DNA from: Pseudidiomarina terrestris
GTDB lineage: Bacteria > Pseudomonadota > Gammaproteobacteria > Enterobacterales > Alteromonadaceae
NCBI RefSeq assembly: GCF_030466405.1
Contig: NZ_JAGGJF010000001.1
Span: 186,001 to 250,000 of the forward strand
Reading direction: 5' to 3'
DNA: 64,000 nt
Positions 8,145-15,448 of this stretch are shown piece after piece. The translations under genes and the position numbers were made by a program. The notes below the pieces were generated by a model that saw only the letters and a list, made by a program, of their open reading frames with translations, had not been told where the DNA came from and did no database searches. Numbering within the stretch: position 1 is the first letter of the stretch; the number at the start of each line of letters is the position of its first letter.

Positions 8145-8387
8145 GTGCTTTATGCTCTCTACTGCCTTTTGCCCTATCACATCGGTCGTGGTAGCAATAC
8201 AGCGCGATGGATTTACACGGTATTGTCCGCGTTGGGCTTAGTCTTGTTTCTAGGGCTGGGCTTCGCCGATATGCCACCGCCAGATGCGATTGCCTCTATT
8301 ATCGTAACCCCAATCACAATATTCGCGATCGTGCGGCTGTTTCAGGAGAGTTCGGTGGATTGGTTTGAAGCACAGGGGACGAATTGA
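8145..8387 (+). pseudogene. 5'-truncated copy of the four-helix membrane protein
   Basis: Encodes 80 residues from a GTG; residues 5-78 align with residues ~48-121 of the 129-residue protein at 873-1262 (GRGSNTARWIY, DAIASIIVTPITIFAIVRLFQ, DWFEAQG). The first ~45 residues of the paralogue, including the first membrane helix, are missing, and the upstream 150 bp show no trace of them. AGGAGG lies 8 bp before the GTG, so a shortened protein might still be made. Confidence 0.7.
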
Positions 8388-8388
8388 T

Positions 8389-8523
8389 ATGCGTAATTTA
8401 ATAGATTTCTTCAGCGCACACCCAGAAAGAGTAAGAGCCACAATTCCCAACGCGCTTAGAAACCAGAAGTTTGAAATGGGGGAGAATGACAAAATCTTAC
8501 TCCGCAAAAGAAGATTGCTTTAA
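8389..8523 (+). CDS. 44-codon chimeric small ORF, doubtful
   Basis: An ATG one base after the preceding stop opens a 44-residue frame (MRNLIDFFSAHPERVRATIP...). It spans the duplicated lipoprotein scar at 8415-8463 read in antisense, so its middle is recycled DNA. There is no good ribosome-binding site; it may be only a chance frame. Confidence 0.25.
   Translation: MRNLIDFFSAHPERVRATIPNALRNQKFEMGENDKILLRKRRLL
8415..8473 (-). repeat. Duplicated 5' scrap of the DUF2846-like lipoprotein gene
   Basis: 8415-8463 equals 5396-5444 with one mismatch, and 8459-8473 equals 5526-5540. The joint is at GAAAC, a 5-bp sequence present on both sides of an 86-bp interval in the other copy; that interval includes the start codon. 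The scrap therefore lacks an initiation site. Confidence 0.85.
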
Positions 8524-8704
8524 GTTTCAGTAAGTAAGCAAGCACTCACCGTACAGACCTTGTTAAATAAAGGGTCGCAAACCCAAAAAAATCAACAGAG
8601 CCGAGGTCTGACCGGTTTGTTTTTGATTGTACTCTGCCCAACTCGGTGGAAGAATGAGCATGCAAGTCACCTCAAGTAGAGGGCGCTTGGTTGTACAACG
8701 TTGA
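8524..8704. other. Intergenic region with no recognisable feature
   Basis: AT-rich DNA upstream of the riboswitch. It presumably carries the promoter for the pilus operon, but I cannot place -35 and -10 boxes with confidence. Confidence 0.5.
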
Positions 8705-8800
8705 GTTGATAAAAGGCAAAATCATCGAAAGGTGATGACGCAAAGTTACCTGTCTAAAGGCTGCTATGCAAAAGCCCATGATCGAGGAACCACCACACAA
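8705..8800 (+). ncRNA. c-di-GMP-I riboswitch (GEMM-I aptamer)
   Basis: The core elements of GEMM-I appear in order: GGCAAA (8715-8720), a 6-bp stem ATCATC/GGTGAT closed by a GAAA tetraloop (8721-8736), the diagnostic GACGCAAAG (8737-8745), then a second hairpin holding a TCTAA...ATGA tetraloop-receptor-like pair, and GAGGAACC (8784-8791). Established GEMM-I aptamers bind cyclic di-GMP. It ends ~130 bp before the pilin ATG at 8932. AAAAGCC in the aptamer (8770-8776) is complementary to GGCTTTT at 8835-8841, a possible expression-platform switch. It probably couples Csu-type pilus synthesis to c-di-GMP. Confidence 0.85.
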
Positions 8801-8931
8801 TGTTTAAGCGAGATATCTACGTTTTTATAGCTGTGGCTTTTCGGAAGACATTCTACTAGTTGAATACTTCTTCTCAAGGTTGTTCTTTATGCGTATTACT
8901 GCGCTCACAGTTGTTTTTGTGGAGAACACAT

Positions 8932-9390
8932 ATGAAAAAGCTAATCTTAACCTCTCTTATCGCTACTGGTGTAATGTCTGCAGCGCACGCAGCAACGGAA
9001 ACGTCCACGTTTCAAGTGACCGCTGAAGTTGCCGCAAGCTGTCAAATTACCACCAACTCATTAGCCTTTGGTTCATTTGACCCATCTGTAGGAACAACAG
9101 GTTCTGCGAGCCTCGACGTTGCTTGTACGTCCGGCTCAACAGGTACGGTCACCCTGGAATCAGGAAATATGTGGGCGATGTCAGACGGTACCAACTCGCT
9201 GAACTATGCTTTGTATACCGATGCAAGTCATACCTCGGTGTGGAACAACGTAACAGCATCGCAATCAGTGACGGGCGCGGGTCTTGCGACTCCGAGCACC
9301 TTCACCGTTTACGGTAAAATCGACGCACAACCGGCAGCAACTGTCTCTGCTGGCTACGCCGATACTGTTACGGTCACAGTAACTTACTAA
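8932..9390 (+). CDS. Csu-type major pilin, spore coat U domain
   Basis: The ATG at 8932, preceded by GGAG, gives a 152-residue precursor with a signal peptide ending AHA-A. The mature protein is an SCPU-domain pilin: a Cys pair (SCQITT and VACTSG), an Ig-like fold and the terminal strand YADTVTVTVTY that serves in donor-strand exchange. SCPU proteins form the shaft of archaic chaperone-usher (Csu) pili used in surface attachment. It is the first gene of the operon, behind a GEMM-I riboswitch. Its 3' end contains a 14-bp tandem duplication (9381-9407), and a strong hairpin follows at 9446. Confidence 0.9.
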   Translation: MKKLILTSLIATGVMSAAHAATETSTFQVTAEVAASCQITTNSLAFGSFDPSVGTTGSASLDVACTSGSTGTVTLESGNMWAMSDGTNSLNYALYTDASHTSVWNNVTASQSVTGAGLATPSTFTVYGKIDAQPAATVSAGYADTVTVTVTY

Positions 9391-9407
9391 AAGCAACTTA
9401 CTAAAAG
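9381..9407 (+). repeat. 14-bp tandem duplication at the pilin stop codon
   Basis: AACTTACTAAAAG occurs twice (9381-9393 and 9395-9407). The first copy carries the pilin stop; the second copy carries an extra TAA-containing run before the chaperone ATG. Confidence 0.85.
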
Positions 9408-9410
9408 AAA

Positions 9411-10172
9411 ATGAGCCTTTTAAATCTGACAAAAGGCCGTGAAAAGCAGGCTAGCAACTCTAGCCTGCCTTTTTATCAACGGTTCAAAATTTCTATTTTC
9501 ATCACCCTGCTTACCCTGGTCGGCTGCTCTGCAGTTCAGGCAAACACCTTGGGCGTCTCACCCGTGCGTGTGGAGCTGTCAGCAGCAACACCGCTGGCAT
9601 CCATTACGGTGACCAACTCAAGTGATCAGGCCAAAACGATTCAGCTGAGTCTTTTCGAATGGCGTCAGCAGGGCCAGGAAACCAGCTTAACCGCAACCAA
9701 AGAACTGATTGCGGCACCGCCCATTGCCGAAATCCCACCCCACCAGACACAAATTGTGCGGGTTGGCCTGCGGGCGCAGCCTGATGCGCAAACGGAAAAG
9801 TCGTACCGGCTGATGATCAGGGAACTACCGCCACAAGACAATGTTGGCATCGCGATTACCTTACGCATTTCTATTCCGGTGTTTGTAGCCCCCGAACAAG
9901 CTGCCGAACATCAGTTGCAGTGGCGGCTTGAAACGCGTGATAACGCGACCTTTCTGGTCGCCCAAAATACTGGCACCGCGCACGCGAAAATTAACGAACT
10001 TGAAGTAGAGCAACCCGTGCTTGCTCAGTCCGCACCAACCGGCAATATCTATGTATTGCCCGGCAGCTACTATGAATGGCAGCTGCAAGACAGTGTCAGT
10101 CAGTACCCAGAAATTGTCGTTCAAGCAAGGATTCATGACGATAGAGTTTCGACCACGCTATCGACGCAGTAA
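9411..10172 (+). CDS. Periplasmic pilus chaperone (PapD/CsuC-like)
   Basis: A 253-residue protein with a signal peptide (hydrophobic residues ~28-45) and two Ig-like domains. LGVSPVRVELS, FEWRQQ, PPIAEIPPHQTQIVRVGLR and KSYRLMIRELPP are chaperone hallmarks; the family-typical Arg/Lys anchor the subunit C-terminus. It delivers pilin subunits to the usher. The ATG at 9411 has a weak ribosome-binding site, and the N-terminal ~20 codons include an intrinsic terminator hairpin (9446-9468). No other ATG, GTG or TTG lies between the hairpin and the signal peptide, so 9411 is kept. Confidence 0.88.
   Translation: MSLLNLTKGREKQASNSSLPFYQRFKISIFITLLTLVGCSAVQANTLGVSPVRVELSAATPLASITVTNSSDQAKTIQLSLFEWRQQGQETSLTATKELIAAPPIAEIPPHQTQIVRVGLRAQPDAQTEKSYRLMIRELPPQDNVGIAITLRISIPVFVAPEQAAEHQLQWRLETRDNATFLVAQNTGTAHAKINELEVEQPVLAQSAPTGNIYVLPGSYYEWQLQDSVSQYPEIVVQARIHDDRVSTTLSTQ
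9446..9474 (+). terminator. Strong intrinsic terminator/attenuator inside the chaperone 5' region
   Basis: GCAGGCTAG-CAACT-CTAGCCTGC, a perfect 9-bp stem, is followed by CTTTTT. It lies 56 bp after the pilin stop, within the first codons of the chaperone. It should reduce read-through into chaperone and usher, so pilin mRNA exceeds assembly-gene mRNA. Confidence 0.8.
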
Positions 10173-12503
10173 ATGATGTTGTCCGTCGCCCGTACCTTAG
10201 CCTTGCTGCTGACGCTTGCCGTTGCTGCCCTGTTCGGCGCTGCGCCGCAAGCGCAGGAATCTACCGCTGTGGAAGAACTCTGGGTCGATGTTACGCTGAA
10301 CCGGCAACAGGGCTTTGGCACTGTATTGGCGCTGGTCCGCGAGGGCGACGTATTGCTTGCGGCAGGTGACCTGAAGCGCTGGCGGGTGGAGTTACCCGAG
10401 CAAGCGACTCTGCAGCACTACGGCGAAAGTTATTACTCACTTAAGCAACTGAATACCGAGTACAACCTCAATCGTTCGCTCATGCGCTTAAGTTTGGAGC
10501 TCCCTCCCGAGCTTTTCAGCGAAAGTAAGCTGCAAGGCTACCAGCGGCCGCCCATCGAGTTATCGCCCTCGGCGCCGGGCGCCTACTTCAATTACGATGT
10601 CACAGCGACCCATGACACCTTCATGACCAGCGCCGCCGGGTTTCTCGAGCTAGGGCTGTTCAACGCGTGGGGAAGTTTGAACCAGACCTCAGTGCATAGG
10701 TACAACAGCGATGCCGCGGACACTGAATCATTGCGACTGAACACCGTCTGGCGTAGCGATTTCCCCGAGCGGATGAACTCCTTGTACATCGGTGATTTCG
10801 TTACCCGTTCGGCCGGCTGGAGTCGTGATGTGCGTCTGGCCGGGATCAAATGGGAAACGAATTTTGCCACCCAGCCGGAAATGATCAAAGTCCCGACGCT
10901 TGCCTTTACAGGCCTGGCAACCGAACCTTCGACGGTCGATCTCTATATCAATGACGCCCTGCGCTTTCGTCAGCGGGTGCCCACCGGCCCCTTTGCCATC
11001 GACGAGCTGCCGTCAATTACCGGGTACGGCGATGTGCAATTGGTAGTTACGGATCTGCTGGGCCGGCAACGTGCGATCTCGCAGAGCTACTTTACCGCCC
11101 GCCGTGCATTGCGGGCGGGGCTGCACGACTATTCCTACGCCCTGGGTACCGTTCGCCAGGACTATGGCCTGAACAGCGGCGACTACAGCAACTGGCTGGC
11201 CGATATCCACCACCGCTACGGTGTCAGCAATGACTTCACTGCTGAGGTGACGGCGCGACTGAGCGATGATTACCAACAACTCGGCGTCAGTGGCATTCAG
11301 GCCTTACCATGGCAGAATTCCATGACCTTCGCCCTGGTCGGCAACCATCATAGCCAAGGCAAAGGGCAACTGCTGCAACTGGGGCTGCAACATCAACGTC
11401 GTCAGTTTAACTTCGGTGTCGACGCGCAAAAAGCTTTTGCGGACTTTCGCATCAGTCCGCGGATTCAGCAGCAGCCACTGCCGTATCCCAAGTTGCAGCT
11501 GAGGTCTTACCTAAGCGTGTCGGGTACGCCTTTGGGCAACTTACGCCTGGCCTACACCCGTCAGCAGCGCGACGATGAAAACCTGGCCTTTATGAACGCC
11601 GGACTCACCAAGCACCTGCCGGGGCTGGGCCACTTATCCCTGCATGGACTCAAGTTTTTCAAAGGTGAGCAAGACTTTCAGCTCTCGCTAGCGCTGAACA
11701 TTCCTTTCGGCAAAGGCGCAAACTTCAGCACCGGCGCAACCCATTACACCGAGCGCGATACTGCGTTTATGCAAGTGCAACGGCAAACTCCGGTGGGGCA
11801 CGGCGTGGGTTATCGGCTGCGCCAGGGCTTTTTCGATCGGCCGCGCAGCCAGGCTGACTTAAAATTCAATAGCTCGGTGGGCAGCTTTGCCGCCAACTAT
11901 TCGCGCACTGACAATTTACAGGCGTATCGCGCCACAGCCAGGGGCTCACTGAGTTACGTCGGCGGCTACCTGTCGTTAGGTCAGCCGGTGCGTGACAGCT
12001 TTGGCCTGGTGCATGTGCCGGGCACCGAAAACGTGCGGGTTTACGCCGAAAACCAGCATATTGCCACCACAGATGAGGAAGGCTTTGCCTTTATTCCACG
12101 CTTGCGCGCCTACCAGCGCAACCGCATACGCCTTGATGCGACAGACTTTCCCCTCAGTACCACGGTGGCTACCTTACAGCGCGAAATCGCACCGTATCAC
12201 CGCAGCGGCGTCGTGATCACCTTCCCCATCGCCAGCTCTGCCAGCGTGATGCTGAACCTTGTCAACGCGGAAGGTGCTTTTATTCCCGTTGGCGCCAAAG
12301 CCTACCTTGCCGGGCAGGATGACCCCGTACCGGTGGGGTATGAAGGCTTACTCTACCTGACCGATAGCCAGGGCAAGCAGCAGGTTGAAGTGCATTACCA
12401 GCAAAATGGCGAAATGCAGCAATGCCTGCTTGAATTTGAGGTACCGCAAGATGGCACCAGCCTGCACGATTTAGGAAAGCGCACATGCGACGCCTCGGTG
12501 TAA
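10173..12503 (+). CDS. Outer-membrane pilus usher (FimD/CsuD-like)
   Basis: A 776-residue usher with signal peptide (residues 1-28, AQA cleavage region), an N-terminal chaperone-binding domain (VDVTLNRQQGFGTVLALVREG...), a long beta-barrel with plug, and C-terminal domains (GLVHVPGTENVRVYAENQ, RNRIRLDATDFPLSTTV, REIAPYHRSGVVITFPI). It forms the assembly pore for the pilus. The length is typical of archaic Csu ushers. It begins immediately after the chaperone stop, and its 3' end overlaps the next gene by 19 bp. Confidence 0.93.
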   Translation: MMLSVARTLALLLTLAVAALFGAAPQAQESTAVEELWVDVTLNRQQGFGTVLALVREGDVLLAAGDLKRWRVELPEQATLQHYGESYYSLKQLNTEYNLNRSLMRLSLELPPELFSESKLQGYQRPPIELSPSAPGAYFNYDVTATHDTFMTSAAGFLELGLFNAWGSLNQTSVHRYNSDAADTESLRLNTVWRSDFPERMNSLYIGDFVTRSAGWSRDVRLAGIKWETNFATQPEMIKVPTLAFTGLATEPSTVDLYINDALRFRQRVPTGPFAIDELPSITGYGDVQLVVTDLLGRQRAISQSYFTARRALRAGLHDYSYALGTVRQDYGLNSGDYSNWLADIHHRYGVSNDFTAEVTARLSDDYQQLGVSGIQALPWQNSMTFALVGNHHSQGKGQLLQLGLQHQRRQFNFGVDAQKAFADFRISPRIQQQPLPYPKLQLRSYLSVSGTPLGNLRLAYTRQQRDDENLAFMNAGLTKHLPGLGHLSLHGLKFFKGEQDFQLSLALNIPFGKGANFSTGATHYTERDTAFMQVQRQTPVGHGVGYRLRQGFFDRPRSQADLKFNSSVGSFAANYSRTDNLQAYRATARGSLSYVGGYLSLGQPVRDSFGLVHVPGTENVRVYAENQHIATTDEEGFAFIPRLRAYQRNRIRLDATDFPLSTTVATLQREIAPYHRSGVVITFPIASSASVMLNLVNAEGAFIPVGAKAYLAGQDDPVPVGYEGLLYLTDSQGKQQVEVHYQQNGEMQQCLLEFEVPQDGTSLHDLGKRTCDASV

Positions 12504-12931
12504 AGCAATTGGTCTACGCCACGGCTCTGGCACTGTGGCTAGGTAACTCCAGCGCTTTGGCGAGCTGCCTGGTGTCGGCGCAAGGCGTCAGTTTTGGCAG
12601 CCACGATAGTTTGGCCAGTGCGCCCACCGAGAGCACCGGCGTCGTTGAGGTCAGTTGTGACACCCAAACCAGTTATAGCATTTTACTGAGCGCTGGCTCT
12701 GGCACTTATAGCGAACGCAAAATGTTCAACGCTGAACATGCACTTAGCTACAACCTGTATACCGCCCCCACGTATTCGTTTATCTGGGGGGATGGTTCCG
12801 GCGCGACCGCCACGGTCAGCGGCACGACCTCGACCACTCAATTGCATGACATCTATGGACGTGTGCCAGCTGGGCAGGAGGTCGCCGTGGGTGTTTACAG
12901 CGACACGATTATGGTGACTATTGAGTTTTGA
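12485..12931 (+). CDS. Second SCPU-domain pilus subunit, possible tip adhesin
   Basis: A 148-residue secreted protein with a signal peptide and an SCPU domain: paired Cys (ASCLVSAQGVSFG and VEVSCDTQ), LSYNLYTAPTYSFIWGDG, HDIYGRVPAGQEVAVGVYSDTIMVTIEF. The last strand is the polymerisation strand. In Csu-type operons the final SCPU protein is usually the tip adhesin (CsuE-like), but those are two-domain proteins of ~300 or more residues; this one has a single domain and could be a minor subunit. It overlaps the usher gene by 19 bp. Confidence 0.82.
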   Translation: MRRLGVKQLVYATALALWLGNSSALASCLVSAQGVSFGSHDSLASAPTESTGVVEVSCDTQTSYSILLSAGSGTYSERKMFNAEHALSYNLYTAPTYSFIWGDGSGATATVSGTTSTTQLHDIYGRVPAGQEVAVGVYSDTIMVTIEF

Positions 12932-12959
12932 AAACTACCTTTCCCCATAACAGAACAAA

Positions 12960-12993
12960 AAAAGCGGCACCTGCGCCAGCAGATACCGCTTTT
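12960..12993. terminator. Bidirectional terminator between pilus operon and capsule run
   Basis: AAAAGCGG ... CCGCTTTT inverted repeat (8-bp stem, 18-nt loop with an inner CTG/CAG pair), with A- and T-runs outside. It separates convergent transcription units. Confidence 0.65.
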
Positions 12994-13025
12994 CATAAGC
13001 GAACATTGAACCGAGTTGCGAGTCT

Positions 13026-13049
13026 GCCCCGCAGCAGAACTGCGGGCTA
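13026..13049 (-). repeat. REP-like palindrome, copy c
   Basis: Read leftward, TAG-CCCGCAG-TTCTG-CTGCGGG. The TAG is the stop codon of the aminotransferase gene, so the element begins exactly at the gene end. Confidence 0.75.
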
Positions 13050-14222
13050 CTTCGATGCGAGCGCCAGCACTTCGCGTACGACGGCGCAGGTTTTCTCAAT
13101 TTCGGCAGAGGTCAACGTCGGGTGCACCAAAAACATCAACGATGTCTCACCAAGCTCGCGGGCGACAGGCAATGGCTCTGATGGTCGCCAACCGGTGTCA
13201 TCGAAAGCTTTCTCTAAATACACTTCAGAGCAAGAGCCTTGGAAGCAAGGCACGCCGCGATCAACGATTTCAGAAACGATACGGTCGCGTGTCCAGCCTT
13301 CCACCAAATGCTGAGGCTCAACAAAGCAGTAGTGCTTATAACATGCATGCTCCATGTGCGAAGGCACAGCTGGTGTACGTACCACAGAAAACTCAGAGCA
13401 AGCTTTGGTAATAGCTGCTGTATTGCGCTGACGTGCAGCCGTCCAGTCATTCATGCGGCGCAGTTGAATGCGCCCAATTGCGGCTTGCATTTCCATCATG
13501 CGCCAGTTGGTGCCGAAGCTTTCATGCAGCCAGCGAAAGCCTGGTGGATGTTCGCGCTCGTATACGGCTTCATAACTTTTTCCGTGATCTTTAAATGACC
13601 ACATTTTGCGCCACAGGGCTTCGTCGTTGGTGGTGACCATGCCGCCCTCGCCGCCGGTGGTCATGATTTTGTCTTGGCAAAAGGACCATGCGCCGATGTG
13701 GCCAATGCTCCCCACTGCGCGTCCTTTGTAGCGTGCGCCATGGGCTTGGGCGCAATCTTCAATGACAAACAAACCGTGCTTGTCGGCCAAGGCCATAATG
13801 GCGTCCATTTCGGCAGGACGTCCAGCCAAATGCACCACGATAATGGCTTTGGTGCGCGGAGTGATGACCGGCTCGATGGTGTGCGCTTCGATGTTCTGCG
13901 AGTCACGATCGATGTCGGCAAAGACTGGCGTAGCGCCTGCGTTCACCACCGTTGAAATCGATGCAATAAAGGTACGTGGAGTTACGATAACTTTATCCCC
14001 CTCACCCACGCCCAACGCTTTCAATGCGACATCCAGCGCTAAAGTACCGTTGCCGAGTGCGACAGCATATGACGCATCAGCCCATGCAGCGAACTCCTTT
14101 TCAAACTCGCGGCATTCGGTGCCTGTCCAATAATTTACTTTGTTCGACAGAATGATGTCGTGAACCGCCTTGGCTTCTTCTTCTGTGAATGATGGCCAGA
14201 GTGAGAATGGAGTGTTTAACAT
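13047..14222 (-). CDS. pglE: DegT/DnrJ/EryC1-family aminotransferase (PglE-like)
   Basis: A 391-residue PLP-dependent sugar aminotransferase. GNGTLALDVALKALGVG (cofactor phosphate binding), VIEDCAQAHGARYKG (Asp stacking on PLP) and SFCQDKIMTTGGEGGM (Schiff-base Lys) are all present. With the adjoining acetyltransferase and phosphoglycosyltransferase it matches the Pgl module that makes UDP-di-N-acetylbacillosamine from UDP-GlcNAc. The 4,6-dehydratase (PglF) needed to make its substrate is not in the window. It is the last gene of the 25-kb leftward run, 15 bp after the acetyltransferase. The exact sugar is inferred. Confidence 0.82.
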   Translation of the reverse strand: MLNTPFSLWPSFTEEEAKAVHDIILSNKVNYWTGTECREFEKEFAAWADASYAVALGNGTLALDVALKALGVGEGDKVIVTPRTFIASISTVVNAGATPVFADIDRDSQNIEAHTIEPVITPRTKAIIVVHLAGRPAEMDAIMALADKHGLFVIEDCAQAHGARYKGRAVGSIGHIGAWSFCQDKIMTTGGEGGMVTTNDEALWRKMWSFKDHGKSYEAVYEREHPPGFRWLHESFGTNWRMMEMQAAIGRIQLRRMNDWTAARQRNTAAITKACSEFSVVRTPAVPSHMEHACYKHYCFVEPQHLVEGWTRDRIVSEIVDRGVPCFQGSCSEVYLEKAFDDTGWRPSEPLPVARELGETSLMFLVHPTLTSAEIEKTCAVVREVLALASK

Positions 14223-14237
14223 AAAACGAATAATTTC

Positions 14238-14858
14238 CTATCGCTTGATGAGAGCTGCGGGTGAGCCGACAATGGTCTGCTTATCGCCTACGTTGCGAAT
14301 GACAACTGAACCAGCACCAACAGTAACGTCGTCGCCTATTTTAACTAACTGAATAACCGAACTACCCATGCCGATCCAGCTGAAGCATCCAACGCGAACC
14401 CCGCCAGCAAGCGTGGCATTTGGACAAATATGTGAGTAATCACCAACTAAGCAGTCATGCTCAACCACGGCACCTGAGTTGACGATAACTCCCTCTCCGA
14501 TAACAACATCCGCATTGATAACCGCGTTGGGCATGACAATACTTCCCTTACCCAGTCTAACTGATGGACTGACCACTGCAGATGGGTGAACCAATGCAGA
14601 CGAAACACTCGCGAGTCGTTGTTGTATTGCAGCGCGCTTTTTGGCATTGCCAATTGCAACAATCGAGACGTCATAATTCGTCGTAGCATCCTGTGATGCA
14701 CTGGCAACATTTCCAAGTACGGGGTAGCCATAAAGCTCACCGATTTCTTTCCAACGATCGTCATAGAATGTAATAGTTTCACAACCAAGCGACCGCGCAA
14801 TATCGGCTATAACTTTTCCATGCCCACTTGCACCAATAATTGCGAGACGCTTAATCAT
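14238..14858 (-). CDS. pglD: Sugar O/N-acetyltransferase, NeuD/PglD family
   Basis: A 206-residue protein with an N-terminal Rossmann-like part (RLAIIGASGHGKVIADIARSLG) and a C-terminal left-handed beta-helix of hexapeptide repeats (VIGEGVIVNSGAVVEHDCLV; the His in EHDC is the family's catalytic base). PglD acetylates the 4-amino group of the UDP-sugar made by PglE using acetyl-CoA. Its ATG overlaps the stop of the phosphoglycosyltransferase gene by 4 bp, and PglE follows, matching the known enzymatic sequence. Confidence 0.87.
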   Translation of the reverse strand: MIKRLAIIGASGHGKVIADIARSLGCETITFYDDRWKEIGELYGYPVLGNVASASQDATTNYDVSIVAIGNAKKRAAIQQRLASVSSALVHPSAVVSPSVRLGKGSIVMPNAVINADVVIGEGVIVNSGAVVEHDCLVGDYSHICPNATLAGGVRVGCFSWIGMGSSVIQLVKIGDDVTVGAGSVVIRNVGDKQTIVGSPAALIKR

Positions 14859-15448
14859 TTCGATGACCCTTTAAACTTTTCAATGGTGACGTGACCCTCG
14901 GCAGAGATCCCCTCACGCTTAAAGACTTTTTTAACAGTCATGAACAAGATTTTGATGTCGAGCCAAAGCGAGCGATTATCAACGTACCATACATCCAGCT
15001 TAAACTTTTCTTCCCAACTAATTGTGTTTCGGCCATTCACCTGTGCCCAGCCAGTGACGCCGGGGCGCACCTCATGCCGGCGCGCTTGTTCAGTGCTATA
15101 AAGCTCGAGGTACTCCATCAACAAAGGTCGCGGACCGACAAGGCTCATATCGCCTTTCAAAACGTTCCAAAGCTCTGGTAACTCATCGAGGCTGGTGGCG
15201 CGGAGGAACGCACCTAATTTTGTAATGCGTTCCAAGTCCGATAACGAGTTACCATTTGCGTCAATGGAATCACGCATTGTCCTGAATTTAATCATGCGAA
15301 AAGGTTGTCCATTTAAACCAGGGCGAATTTGAGTAAAAAGTATCGGCGCTCCAAGCTTAAAACGAATAATGATACTTAACATCAATATTATCGGCGCTAA
15401 AAAGAGCGATCCAAATAACGCCACAAAAAAATCTAATACTCGCTTCAC
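14855..15448 (-). CDS. pglC: Initiating phosphoglycosyltransferase (PglC-type)
   Basis: A 197-residue monotopic sugar-phosphate transferase. An N-terminal re-entrant hydrophobic helix (FFVALFGSLFLAPIILML) precedes the core: IRPGLNGQPFRMIKFRTMRD, LDELPELWNVLKGDMSLVGPRP (the Asp-Glu catalytic dyad) and EVRPGVTGWAQVNGRN. It transfers phospho-sugar from a UDP donor to undecaprenyl phosphate, starting the repeat unit on the inner membrane. The short form without extra N-terminal helices is the PglC/WecP-like class. Overlaps of 4 bp on both sides show tight coupling. Confidence 0.92.
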   Translation of the reverse strand: MKRVLDFFVALFGSLFLAPIILMLSIIIRFKLGAPILFTQIRPGLNGQPFRMIKFRTMRDSIDANGNSLSDLERITKLGAFLRATSLDELPELWNVLKGDMSLVGPRPLLMEYLELYSTEQARRHEVRPGVTGWAQVNGRNTISWEEKFKLDVWYVDNRSLWLDIKILFMTVKKVFKREGISAEGHVTIEKFKGSSK

